From: Rhizobium esperanzae
GTDB taxonomy: Bacteria; Pseudomonadota; Alphaproteobacteria; Rhizobiales; Rhizobiaceae
DNA: 48,791 bases
NCBI RefSeq assembly: GCF_014197615.1
Contig: NZ_JACIFY010000029.1
Span: 1 to 48,791 of the forward strand
Direction of reading: 5' to 3'
The notes beneath the pieces are model-generated. The model made no database searches. It was not told where the DNA came from and saw only the letters and a program-made list of their open reading frames with translations. Of the stretch, positions 16,469-24,444 are shown in pieces (the stretch's first letter is position 1; each line of letters opens with the position of its first letter). The position numbers were made by a program, and so were the translations under genes.

Positions 16469-18022
16469 TCAGACGCCGATCGCTTCGCTGAGCACTTCTT
16501 CATGCGTCGCCGCGTGGAAATCATGGCTCGCGACGATCCTGCCGCCGCGGAAGACGTGCAGCCGGTCGGCCAGTTCGTAGACCTCCGGCAGGTAGGAGGA
16601 GATCAGGATGATACCGGCGCCCTCCTTCAGAAGCTTGGCGAACAGCCGGTAGATTTCCGCCTTGGTGCCGACGTCGACGCCGACTGTGGGTTCGTCGAAG
16701 ATGAACAGCCGCGCGCCGTGGCTCAGCCATTTGCCGATGACGATCTTCTGCTGGTTGCCGCCCGACATGCTGGAGGCTGGCACCCGCCGGCTCGGCGTCT
16801 TGATGCTGAGATCGCGGATCTGCCGGTCGGCATTCGCCGATTCCCGCGTGTGGTTGATGACGGGGCCGTGGCTCAGCCGCCCGAAGACCGGCAGATTGAT
16901 GTTGAGGCCGATCGGCAGGTTGAGGCAGAGCCCCTGGTCGCGCCGGCTTTCCGGTGCGAGCGCAATGCCGAGCTCCATCGCCGTGCGTTCGTTGCGGATA
17001 TCGACGCGTTTGCCCATCCAGTGAATTTCGCCCGCACTGGTCGGCTGGCGTCCATAAAGGCCGAGTGCGAATTCGCTGCGCCCGGCGCCGATCAGGCCGT
17101 AGAGCCCGACGATCTGTCCGGCCTTGACGCTGAGCGACACATCCTCGAAGCCCGGACCCGAAAGGCCCTTGACCTCGACGATCGTCTCGCCGATCGCGAT
17201 CTCTTCCTTGTGGTAGATCTGTTCGATCGAGCGGTTGATCATCAGTGCGATCAGCTCGGCATCGTTGGTATCGCCGATCAGCCGCGTGCCGACATGGGTG
17301 CCGTCGCGCAGCACCGAGACCCGGTCGGCCAGCTCGAAGACTTCTTCCATGCGATGGCTGATATAGACGATGGTGACGCCTTCGCCCTGCAGGCGGCGGA
17401 TCAGCTTGAAGAGCTGTGCCGATTCCTGGCGTGTCAGATAGGCGGTGGGTTCGTCGAAAATCAGGAACTGGGTACCGCGCATGGCCGCGCGCGCCGTCGC
17501 CACCAGCTGTTGCTGGCCGATCGTCAGCGAACTCAGGAGCGCGCCGGCCGGCAGGCCGAAGCCGAGATCGTCGAGCACGGCCTGCGCCATCTTCTCCATC
17601 TGCTTCTTGCGCATCAGGCCGTAGCGGTTGACCTCGTCGCCGAGAAAGAGGTTGGCGGCGACTGTCAGATGCCGGCAGAGCACGACTTCCTGGTGCACGG
17701 CGTTGATGCCGCGGGCAATCGCCTCGTTCGGCGTCGACAGGCCCACAGGATGGCCGCACCACAGCACTTCGCCGGCGGTGCGGGTGATGACGCCGGTCAG
17801 CAGCTTGATCAGGGTGGATTTGCCGGCGCCGTTTTCACCGACGATGGCGTGAATTTCGCCGGCAAGAAAGGTCAGCGTCGCCGGCTTCAGCGCCTGCACA
17901 TGACCGTAATTCTTCTGCAGGCCCTTGAGTTCGAGGATAGGCGATCCGGCGGGAATTCGATTGGCTTCTTTCAGCGTCGCGCTGTCATCGTGGCGATGAC
18001 TGACCTCTTCCAGTCCGATCAT
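16469..18022 (-). CDS. Sugar ABC transporter ATP-binding protein with two ATPase domains (RbsA type)
   Basis: A 517-residue double-domain ATPase of CUT2 importers. The first half has an intact Walker A (G-E-N-G-A-G-K-S-T), L-T-I-G-Q-Q-Q as signature, and F-D-E-P-T-A. The second half has the degenerate Walker A typical of this family (G-L-I-G-A-G-R-S-E), with signature M-S-G-G-N-Q-Q-K and F-D-E-P-T-V-G-V-D. The start is ATG at 18022 after AAGGAGGAGAGG; an upstream in-frame start at 18058 would pass that ribosome site and is less likely. It follows the binding-protein gene across a strong hairpin. Confidence 0.93.
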   Translation of the reverse strand: MIGLEEVSHRHDDSATLKEANRIPAGSPILELKGLQKNYGHVQALKPATLTFLAGEIHAIVGENGAGKSTLIKLLTGVITRTAGEVLWCGHPVGLSTPNEAIARGINAVHQEVVLCRHLTVAANLFLGDEVNRYGLMRKKQMEKMAQAVLDDLGFGLPAGALLSSLTIGQQQLVATARAAMRGTQFLIFDEPTAYLTRQESAQLFKLIRRLQGEGVTIVYISHRMEEVFELADRVSVLRDGTHVGTRLIGDTNDAELIALMINRSIEQIYHKEEIAIGETIVEVKGLSGPGFEDVSLSVKAGQIVGLYGLIGAGRSEFALGLYGRQPTSAGEIHWMGKRVDIRNERTAMELGIALAPESRRDQGLCLNLPIGLNINLPVFGRLSHGPVINHTRESANADRQIRDLSIKTPSRRVPASSMSGGNQQKIVIGKWLSHGARLFIFDEPTVGVDVGTKAEIYRLFAKLLKEGAGIILISSYLPEVYELADRLHVFRGGRIVASHDFHAATHEEVLSEAIGV

Positions 18023-18088
18023 GGACCTCTCCTCCTTCTTGTCACGTCTGCTCTCCATCCCTTGGTAATCATACCATGGATGGAAAAG

Positions 18089-18117
18089 GCCGCGCCGGTT
18101 TTTGAAGCCGGCGCGGC
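18089..18117 (-). promoter_or_regulatory. Intercistronic hairpin after the sugar-binding-protein gene
   Basis: A 10-bp stem GCCGCGCCGG/CCGGCGCGGC with a 9-base loop and a short T-rich tail on the minus strand. It probably gives partial termination or mRNA protection so that more binding protein than ATPase is made. Confidence 0.65.
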
Positions 18118-18132
18118 TTGGGTCTTGTCGTT

Positions 18133-19122
18133 TTACTTGATCTTCGGGTTCAGCAGCGCGTCGATCTTCGGATCGGCCATATTCGCCTTGGTGACGAGGT
18201 TTGCGCCGGTATCGACATTGGCTTCGACCTTCTCGCCCTTGGAGACGGCAAGCGCGGTCTTGATGCCGTCATAACCCATGCGATAGGGGTCCTGAACGAC
18301 GAGGCCGGCAATGGCGCCGTCCTTGAGGAAGCCGACCGTCTTGTCGTCGCTGTCGAAGCCGATGACCTTGATCTTGTCGCCGAGCTTGTTTTCGGCGATC
18401 GCCTGGCCGACACCCTGCGCCAGGATCAGGTTCGAGGCGAAGACGCCGACGAGCTTCGGGTTGGCGGTGATCAGGTCGGTCATCATGTTGAGGCCGGTCG
18501 TTGCCTGGCCGTCGCCGTACTTGTCGGCAATGACCTTCAGACCCGGATGCTTGGTCTTGATCTGATCCAGGAAGCCTTCACGGCGCTGTTCCAGCGAGCC
18601 GACGCCGGGAAGGTTGGTGAGGATGACGATTTCGCCCTCTTCCTTGCCGGTCATGCCCTTGATCGCAGCAGCCAGGCCGTCGGCGGCGATGCGGCCGCCC
18701 TGGACGTTGTCGGTCGTCAGGAACGAGCTGAATGCCTTGGAGTCGGCGGCCGAGTCGATGCCGATGATCGGAACCGACTTGGCGGCTTCATCGATCGGCT
18801 TGCCGAGCGCCTTGAACTCGGTCGGCGAGATGACGACGGCGGCCGGCTTGCCGGCAACGGCGTTTTCCAGAATGCTGATCTGGCCGTTGATGTCGGATTC
18901 TGCCTGGGCGCCGAGTTCCGGCACGTTGACGCCGAGATCCTTGCCGGCCTTGCGGGCGCCGGCCAGAACGATCTGCCAGTAGAAGGACGTGGTGTCCTTG
19001 ACGATGATCGGGATCGTCACGTCGGCGGCAAAGGATGTGACCGGCATCGCCGTGGCGATGACGGCAGCACCCGCGAGCGCGGTAAAGGCGCGGCGCGACA
19101 GAAGGGATTTCACGATGGTCAT
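18133..19122 (-). CDS. Sugar ABC transporter substrate-binding protein (RbsB type)
   Basis: A 329-residue periplasmic receptor of the ribose/galactose-binding family (Peripla_BP_4). The signal peptide has a twin-arginine-like S-R-R-A-F-T start, a hydrophobic core and cleavage near S-F-A-A-D. The mature part shows a V-K-D-T-T-S-F-Y-W-Q start, a repeated D-x-S/A hinge, and the late V-I-G-F-D-S-D-D block conserved in this family. Gene neighbours suggest L-fucose or another 6-deoxy- or aldo-sugar as ligand. The start is ATG at 19122 with AGAGGAGAACC upstream. A TTTTTATC-type palindrome lies about 65 bp before it, suggesting a separate regulated promoter for the transporter genes. Confidence 0.9.
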   Translation of the reverse strand: MTIVKSLLSRRAFTALAGAAVIATAMPVTSFAADVTIPIIVKDTTSFYWQIVLAGARKAGKDLGVNVPELGAQAESDINGQISILENAVAGKPAAVVISPTEFKALGKPIDEAAKSVPIIGIDSAADSKAFSSFLTTDNVQGGRIAADGLAAAIKGMTGKEEGEIVILTNLPGVGSLEQRREGFLDQIKTKHPGLKVIADKYGDGQATTGLNMMTDLITANPKLVGVFASNLILAQGVGQAIAENKLGDKIKVIGFDSDDKTVGFLKDGAIAGLVVQDPYRMGYDGIKTALAVSKGEKVEANVDTGANLVTKANMADPKIDALLNPKIK

Positions 19123-19186
19123 AAGGGTTCTCCTCTCAGGATGCGTTCTCCTCCAATAAACCGGACCGCTGAACGCTGGCGGAGGG

Positions 19187-19205
19187 TTTTTATCGATAAA
19201 AAACA
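19187..19205 (-). promoter_or_regulatory. Candidate operator A of the sugar cluster
   Basis: TTTTTATCGATAAAAAACA contains a perfect 16-bp palindrome (19187-19202). It matches 16 of 19 positions of an element at 22517-22535 in front of the UxaA-family gene. It lies upstream of the binding-protein gene and is the best candidate site for the divergent GntR regulator. Confidence 0.55.
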
Positions 19206-19327
19206 TTTGCAGGGAGAAGCTAGCCGAGGCGCAATCAAATTGCAAGAGCGTCGATCCGGCTTTTTTGCTTTGGCAAACTCCCTGCAAGCGACTGATTTTA
19301 TTTCAATACAACGATAACCTAAAATAG

Positions 19328-19777
19328 CTATCGGCTCAGATCGACCTCATGCGGATGCACGACGCCTTTTTTTAAAATCAGGTTGCCATACAGTCGAAAC
19401 TCGGTGGTCGCGACGATATAGGCAGCCTTGCGGGCCATTGCGTAAAAGGCAAAGCGCTCCACCGGCACGATACGGAAATCGCCGGCGCGCCGGGAAACGA
19501 TTTCCTGGAACTCGGCGCAGACTTCGGGCACGGCTTGCGGGTCGCCGACCACCTCCATCCGCCAGGCCGTCTCAGGCACGAAAGTGTCGAGCGGCATGTG
19601 GGTCAGGATCGCCTCGGCCATGGCGGTGGCGCTGACGCCGTCGGCGCGGATGACCGGCGGGCCCATCGAGCCCGAAGGGAAATTGGCGTCCGATATGACG
19701 ATGTCGTCGCCATGCCCCATGGTCTTCAGCGCATGGAGCAGGTCGGGGCCGAGCAGCGGATGAATTCCCTTGAGCAT
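19328..19777 (-). CDS. fucU: L-fucose mutarotase (FucU/RbsD family)
   Basis: A 149-residue protein of the RbsD/FucU family, which interconverts sugar anomers. The start M-L-K-G-I-H-P-L-L-G-P-D-L-L-x-A-L-x-x-M-G-H-G-D is the FucU form, with the catalytic His at about residue 22. The middle F-Y-A-M-A-R-K-A-A-Y-I-V-A-T-T-E block and the conserved K-K-G-V at the C-terminus also fit FucU better than RbsD. It would supply the beta anomer to the adjacent dehydrogenase. The start is ATG at 19777 after GAGGAGACAC, 9 bp downstream of the aldo/keto reductase stop. This gene is the main clue that the cluster handles L-fucose. Confidence 0.88.
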   Translation of the reverse strand: MLKGIHPLLGPDLLHALKTMGHGDDIVISDANFPSGSMGPPVIRADGVSATAMAEAILTHMPLDTFVPETAWRMEVVGDPQAVPEVCAEFQEIVSRRAGDFRIVPVERFAFYAMARKAAYIVATTEFRLYGNLILKKGVVHPHEVDLSR

Positions 19778-19786
19778 AGTGTCTCC

Positions 19787-20806
19787 TCAGACTCGCACGG
19801 CGTCAGCGCCAAGCGGCGGCGCGACCAGCGTATAGGGTTCGAATTCGCCGTAGATCGCGTCGGCCAGCCGCGGTTCGACGATTTCCATGTTGCGAGTCAG
19901 GCTCGAAGGCTTGGCTGTACCGATCAGCACCGATGCAACGATCGGCTCGCGCAACGGAAATTGAAGCGCCGGAGCGGCGAGCGGCACCCCGTGGCTTTTG
20001 GCGATCGCCTCCATGGCGCCGACCTTGGCCAGCACGTCGTCGGTGGCCGGCATATAGTCGAAATGCGAGCCCGGCACCGGGCCGGTGGCGAGAATGCCGG
20101 AATTGAAGACGCCGCCGACGACAAGCGAGGTGCCCTTCTGCCGGCAGAGCGGCAAAAGTTCGGCAACGGCCGAGCGGTCGAGCAGCGTATAACGGCCGGC
20201 GAGCAGGATGCAGTCGAGGTCGGCATGGCGCATGACGTCGAGGCAGACCGGCACTTCGTTGACGCCGAGGCCGAAGGCGGAAATCGCGCCTGACGAGCGA
20301 AGCTCCTCCAGCGCCTTCACGCCGGAATCGAGAAACTGTTTCAGGTGGACGGCATTTTTTGCCGCGCCATGTGTGTAGCCGCCGAGATCGTGCACGTAGA
20401 GAATGTCGATGCGGTTGAGGCCGAGGCGGGCATAGCTGAACTCGACCGAGCGCATGATGCCGTCATAGGAATAGTCGTAATCGGCATCGAAGGAGAGCGG
20501 ATCGATATAGCCGTAATTGGGCACGGTGCCGGTCGGCACCGGCCGCAGCAGCCGGCCGACCTTGGTGGACAGCACGTAGGCGCCATCCGCCTGATCACGC
20601 AGGAAATCGCCGACGCGGCGTTCGGCAAGGCCCAGCCCATACCAGGGCGCCACGTCGAAATAGCGGATGCCGCTGTCCCAGGCCGCCTGCAGCGTGTCGA
20701 TCGCCGCCTCGCGCGGGCATGCGCGGTAAAGACCGCCGAGCGCTGCCGCGCCGAAACTGATTTCGGTCACCTCGAGCCTGGTCTTGCCGATCCGTCTCGT
20801 CTTCAT
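19787..20806 (-). CDS. Aldo/keto reductase, probable L-fucose (D-threo-aldose) 1-dehydrogenase
   Basis: About 339 residues, the length of D-threo-aldose 1-dehydrogenases in this superfamily. Visible parts are the N-terminal G-K-T-R-L-E-V-T-E-I-S-F-G-A-A-A-L-G-G-L-Y, the catalytic Asp/Tyr region Y-F-D-V-A-P-W-Y-G-L-G-L-A-E-R-R-V-G, and a later R-I-D-I-L-Y-V-H-D. It would oxidise the sugar at C1 to a lactone with NAD(P). Two adjacent ATG codons follow AGGAGGA; the second (20806) has the more usual spacing. It lies 88 bp after the UxaA-family gene and 9 bp before fucU. Family members also include pyridoxal dehydrogenases, so substrate assignment relies on context. Confidence 0.85.
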   Translation of the reverse strand: MKTRRIGKTRLEVTEISFGAAALGGLYRACPREAAIDTLQAAWDSGIRYFDVAPWYGLGLAERRVGDFLRDQADGAYVLSTKVGRLLRPVPTGTVPNYGYIDPLSFDADYDYSYDGIMRSVEFSYARLGLNRIDILYVHDLGGYTHGAAKNAVHLKQFLDSGVKALEELRSSGAISAFGLGVNEVPVCLDVMRHADLDCILLAGRYTLLDRSAVAELLPLCRQKGTSLVVGGVFNSGILATGPVPGSHFDYMPATDDVLAKVGAMEAIAKSHGVPLAAPALQFPLREPIVASVLIGTAKPSSLTRNMEIVEPRLADAIYGEFEPYTLVAPPLGADAVRV

Positions 20807-20896
20807 CATTCCTCCTCGCGAAGAATTAGAAATTCGCTATCTCAGGCCATCCCGGGAAAGCCGTGAAGCGGCTCCGGGAAGCGCGTAAAACAAGGA

Positions 20897-22399
20897 TTAG
20901 AGCGTTGCGCCCAGATGCCAGGGCACGAATTCATTGTCGCCGTAGCCGAAGAGCTCGCTCTTGGTCTTCTTGCCCGAGGCCGTGTCGACGATCAGTTCGA
21001 AGATCTCGCGGCCCTTGCCGCTGATCGTCGCATCACCGGTGGCGATCGTGCCGCAATCGATGTCCATATCCTCTTCCATCGAGGCATAGAGCGCCGAATT
21101 GCTGGAAAGCTTCAAGGACGGCGCCGGCCGGCAGCCGAAACAGCTGCCGCGGCCCGTGGTAAAGGCGATCATGTTGGCGCCGCCGGCCACCTGGCCGGTC
21201 GCCGAAACCGGGTCGTAACCGGGTGTGTCCATGAAGACGAGGCCGGGGGCGGTGACGCGCTCGGCATAACCATAGACCGCCGTCAGCGGCGAGCGGCCGC
21301 CCTTGGCAACCGCGCCGAGCGACTTTTCCAGGATGGTGGTCAGCCCGCCGCGCTTGTTGCCGGGCGACGGGTTGTTGTCGAGCGAGGCGCCGTGCAGGGC
21401 GACATAGTCTTCCCACCAGGCGATCTTCTCGTCGAGCTTCCTGGCCACCTCGTCGCTGACGGCGCGGCTGCGCAGCAGATGTTCGGCGCCGTAGATTTCC
21501 GAAGTCTCCGACAGGATCGCCGTGCCGCCGGCCGCTGCCAGGAGATCGGCGGCGACACCCAGCGCGGGATTGGCGGTGATGCCGGAAAAGCCGTCCGAGC
21601 CGCCGCACTGCAGGCCGATGATGATCTCGCCGACCGAGATCGGCACGCGCTTCTCCTTGCCGACATCGGCGGCAATTTCGCGCAGTATGCCCATGGCGCG
21701 CTCGACCGCGCGGCGCGAGCCGCCGGCATCCTGGATGTTGAAATGCCGCTTGGCGGCACCGGCACCGCTCTGGCCGTACAGCGTCAGCTGGTTGACCTCG
21801 CAGCCCAGGCCGATCATCAGCACGCCGCCGAAATTGACATGCCTGGTATAGCCGGCAAGCGTGCGATGCAGCACGTTCATGCCGTCACCGGTCGAGCTCA
21901 TGCCGCAGCCCTGGTCGTGCACGATCGGCACGAAACCGTCGATGCCCTCGTAATGCGGCAGGATCGTCCGGTTCGCCTCGTCGGCGATCGCCCGGCAGAC
22001 CGTGGTGGAACAGTTCACGCTGGCGATGATGCCGATATAGTTGCGTGTCGCCGCCCGCCCGTCGGCGCGCCGATAGCCCATGAAGCTGCGCGCCTTGTCT
22101 TCGGCGGTCGCCGTTTCCGGTGCCGAGTTGGCGGTCGCGGCCAGCCGGTCGTTTTCGAAATGCAGATTGTGGCTGTGCACATGGTCGCCGGCCTTGACCT
22201 CGGCCGTGGTGCGGCCGATCGCCTGGCCGTATTTGACGACGGGGGATCCCAGCGGGATATCTGATATCGCCACCTTGTGGCCGGGGTCGATCTTCTCACG
22301 GGCCGTAATGCCGGCAACCGTCGAACCCGGCGCGATTGAGCCCGTTGCGACCGCGACATTGTCGCCGGCCGACAGGATGATCCAAGGCAGTTTGTCCAA
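20897..22399 (-). CDS. UxaA-family hydro-lyase (altronate/galactarate dehydratase type)
   Basis: A 500-residue protein of the altronate dehydratase family. An N-terminal SAF domain (to about residue 80, ending H-V-H-S-H-N-L-H-F) is fused to the catalytic part. Conserved blocks include V-N-C-S-T-T-V-C, V-H-D-Q-G-C-G-M-S-S, G-L-G-C-E-V-N-Q, L-Q-C-G-G-S-D-G-F-S-G and the late C-F-G-C-R-P-A-P-S-L-K-L. The cysteines and histidines suit the iron-dependent mechanism known for GarD/UxaA. It starts at TTG (22399) after GGGAGAAG. It is first in the sugar operon and divergent from the GntR gene. In this setting I infer dehydration of an aldonate such as L-fuconate. True altronate dehydratase is the alternative, but no uxaB or uxaC lies nearby. 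Confidence 0.85.
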   Translation of the reverse strand: MDKLPWIILSAGDNVAVATGSIAPGSTVAGITAREKIDPGHKVAISDIPLGSPVVKYGQAIGRTTAEVKAGDHVHSHNLHFENDRLAATANSAPETATAEDKARSFMGYRRADGRAATRNYIGIIASVNCSTTVCRAIADEANRTILPHYEGIDGFVPIVHDQGCGMSSTGDGMNVLHRTLAGYTRHVNFGGVLMIGLGCEVNQLTLYGQSGAGAAKRHFNIQDAGGSRRAVERAMGILREIAADVGKEKRVPISVGEIIIGLQCGGSDGFSGITANPALGVAADLLAAAGGTAILSETSEIYGAEHLLRSRAVSDEVARKLDEKIAWWEDYVALHGASLDNNPSPGNKRGGLTTILEKSLGAVAKGGRSPLTAVYGYAERVTAPGLVFMDTPGYDPVSATGQVAGGANMIAFTTGRGSCFGCRPAPSLKLSSNSALYASMEEDMDIDCGTIATGDATISGKGREIFELIVDTASGKKTKSELFGYGDNEFVPWHLGATL

Positions 22400-22413
22400 G
22401 TCTCTTCTCCCTG

Positions 22414-22465
22414 GAGCATGATGCCGAAAAACCCCAAGCGGTTTTCGGGCGGCATCCTGCTCTCG
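22414..22465. repeat. Imperfect palindromic repeat upstream of the UxaA-family gene
   Basis: GAGCATGATGCCGAAAA on the left is matched by an inverted copy ending GGCATCCTGCTC. Elements of this form are scattered in rhizobial intergenic regions. It lies between the candidate operator and the TTG start, so it would be in the leader of the transcript. Confidence 0.6.
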
Positions 22466-22516
22466 CTGTTGAACTCAGAAACGCTCGCTGCATCGGCGAA
22501 TGCGCATTGATTTTGT

Positions 22517-22535
22517 TTTTTATCTACAATAAACA
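22517..22535 (-). promoter_or_regulatory. Candidate operator B of the sugar cluster
   Basis: TTTTTATCTACAATAAACA matches 16 of 19 positions with the element at 19187-19205, in the same orientation to the downstream genes. It lies in the 299-bp gap between the UxaA-family gene and the GntR gene and could serve both promoters. Confidence 0.55.
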
Positions 22536-22698
22536 TTTTCAAGTCAACGGGAATATTCATCCTGTGGACGAGGGAGGCAATGAGCCGCAGACGGCTGGAA
22601 ATACGCTAATGGTCGTTTGAACAAGCCCCGGTCCGGCGCCGTCCTGCTTCTCGAGCGGGGATGGTGGTTCCGACACGCGGGCGAAAAGCGGGGGTCTG

Positions 22699-23598
22699 AT
22701 GGCAAGGCAGAACACGGTCTTCAAGGAAGCCTATAACAGGTATGCCGCGGCGCTCCGCACGGATACCGCCCTGCCTTCGGAGCCGGAGATCGCCGCCCAG
22801 CTCGGTGTCAGCCGCTCGACGGCGCGCGCCATCCTGACGCGGCTCAGCGAAGAAGGCATCATCCGCTGGAACAAGCGCCAGAAGACCGTGCTGCGCCAGC
22901 CGACCGACCGCGACCTCTTTCCCTCTGAAGAAACCGATTCCCTGCATGACATCATCGAGCGCAGCTTCATGCAGCGCATCCTGGCCGACGATGCCGCGCC
23001 CGGCATGCAGATCAACGAGCTGGAGCTTGCCCGCGAGATCGGCACCGGCACGACCAGCGTGCGCGAATTCCTGATCCGCTTCTCCCGCTTCGGCCTGATC
23101 GAGAAACGGCCGAACAGCCACTGGACGCTCAAAGGCTTTACCCGCGAATTCGCTCTCGAACTGGCCGATGTGCGCGAGATGTTCGAGCTGCACTCGGCGG
23201 CCGAATTCGGCCGGCTTCCCAAAGGCCATCAGGCCTGGGCCGATCTTGCCGCCATCCGCGACGACCATCACGCCATGCTTGCCGACATCAACCAGCGCTT
23301 CCGGGATTTCTCCGTCCTCGACGAACGCTTCCACCTGCTGATCCACCGCGCCTCGAAAAACCGCTTCATCGCCGATTTCTACGATGCGATCGCCATCGTC
23401 TTCCACTATCACTACCAGTGGAACAAGACCGCCGCCCGCGAGCGCAACGAGCGCGCCATCCACGAACATCTGGATTATATCGCCGCCCTTGAATCCGGCG
23501 ACCAGGCCGCGATCGAAAAAGCCTGCCGCGCCCACCTGCACTCCGCCCGCCAGACCCTGCTGCAATCCCTGCCGCAGATGGCGAGCGAGAGCGGCTGA
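22699..23598 (+). CDS. GntR-type regulator with two winged-helix domains and FCD-like ligand domain
   Basis: A 299-residue regulator. The first winged helix covers about residues 5-70 (S-E-P-E-I-A-A-Q-L-G-V-S-R-S-T-A-R-A-I-L-T-R-L). A second follows at about 80-150 (N-E-L-E-L-A-R-E-I-G-T-G-T-T-S-V-R-E-F-L-I-R-F). An all-helical FadR-C-like domain with D-x-R-E-M-F-E-L-H and later H-E-H-L-D-Y-I-A-A-L-E-S-G-D completes it; the histidines are typical metal ligands of FCD domains. Ordinary FadR-group proteins have one winged helix and about 230-250 residues. It is divergent from the sugar cluster and probably represses it, with a pathway acid as effector. Confidence 0.88.
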   Translation: MARQNTVFKEAYNRYAAALRTDTALPSEPEIAAQLGVSRSTARAILTRLSEEGIIRWNKRQKTVLRQPTDRDLFPSEETDSLHDIIERSFMQRILADDAAPGMQINELELAREIGTGTTSVREFLIRFSRFGLIEKRPNSHWTLKGFTREFALELADVREMFELHSAAEFGRLPKGHQAWADLAAIRDDHHAMLADINQRFRDFSVLDERFHLLIHRASKNRFIADFYDAIAIVFHYHYQWNKTAARERNERAIHEHLDYIAALESGDQAAIEKACRAHLHSARQTLLQSLPQMASESG

Positions 23599-23692
23599 GG
23601 TAGGGAGGGAAACGCCGAACCACGCGCCATGAAGAGAGTTTGCTATGAACACGGCTTCATGGACGGCCGTCGCCAAGCCGATCACTTCCCCT

Positions 23693-24370
23693 TCAACTAT
23701 CTCTCGGCAATTGAGACAATATCCTCTCGCGCGCGGCGCGCGATGCGGAAAGACGCTGCCTCGCATCTCCCAGCACTTTCACTGATGCTTCCTTCGGCGT
23801 GCCGGAAGAAAACGGCGGTGCGGGCGCATATTCCAGCGCGAGTTGGATCGTTTCGGCTTCCGTTCGCCCGAGAAGCTCGCCGATGACGGATAGTCCGAAA
23901 TCGATGCCCGAGGTTACGCCGCCTGCGGTGATCAGATTACCATCCTGGACGACACGCTCCTCGACAGGCGTGGCGCCAAAGCGAGGAAGGAAATCGAGCG
24001 CATTCCAATGGGTCGTAGCGCGTTTGCCCTTGAGCAGCCCCGCCGCCCCCAGCACCAGCGCACCAGTGCAGACGGATGTGACGTAGCTTGCCTTTGCCGC
24101 CCGCTCTCGAACAAAAGCCAGCACCATCTCGTCGAGCAGCAGTGCGTTGATACCGCTTCCGCCCGGAATGCAGAGAACGTCGAGTGGCGGGCATCCCGCA
24201 AAGGTCGTGGTTGGCCTCAAAGTCAGCCGTGTGGAGGCCAGGAGCGGCTGCAAATCCTTCCAGATCAGGTGAACCTCTGTGTCTTCAGCCGAGGCGAAGA
24301 CCTCGTAAGGGCCGGTGAGGTCAAGTTGCTGAACATCGGGGAAGACGAGGATTCCGAACGAAAGAGGCAT
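23693..24370 (-). CDS. DJ-1/PfpI family protein (isonitrile hydratase-like)
   Basis: A 225-residue single-domain DJ-1/PfpI protein. The nucleophile elbow is S-V-C-T-G-A-L-V-L-G-A-A-G-L-L, followed by the A-T-T-H-W block; both are typical of the InhA and GlxA-like branch. The N-terminus L-F-P-D-V-Q-Q-L-D-L-T-G-P-Y-E-V-F also fits. It lacks the AraC domain carried by its divergent neighbour. It could hydrate isonitriles to N-substituted formamides, but many relatives have unknown substrates. The start is ATG at 24370 with CAGGAG upstream; the longer frame to 24430 would overlap the neighbour's promoter and is rejected. Confidence 0.87.
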   Translation of the reverse strand: MPLSFGILVFPDVQQLDLTGPYEVFASAEDTEVHLIWKDLQPLLASTRLTLRPTTTFAGCPPLDVLCIPGGSGINALLLDEMVLAFVRERAAKASYVTSVCTGALVLGAAGLLKGKRATTHWNALDFLPRFGATPVEERVVQDGNLITAGGVTSGIDFGLSVIGELLGRTEAETIQLALEYAPAPPFSSGTPKEASVKVLGDARQRLSASRAARERILSQLPRDS

Positions 24371-24413
24371 GGGGAAACTCCTGATTGACTTTCCCGATCC
24401 TAATGGAGCAATA

Positions 24414-24431
24414 ATTGGCGTGTTTGCCAAT
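24414..24431. promoter_or_regulatory. Inverted repeat in the divergent DJ-1/GlxA promoter
   Basis: ATTGGC-GTGTTT-GCCAAT is a perfect 6-bp inverted repeat with a 6-base spacer between two divergent genes. It is a likely operator, perhaps for the GlxA-type regulator itself. If so, the regulator start at 24445 is preferred over the TTG at 24415, which lies inside the repeat. Confidence 0.5.
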
Positions 24432-24444
24432 CATCCCTCGGTTT

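Noticed and set aside
15617..18274. 885-codon open frame on the plus strand
   Set aside because: It is antisense to the CUT2 permease and ATPase genes; the protein is rich in Asp, Arg, Gln and Ala with no domain.
22400..22698. Riboswitch in the leader of the UxaA-family gene
   Set aside because: The structure present is an intergenic palindromic repeat, and no known aptamer core was recognised.
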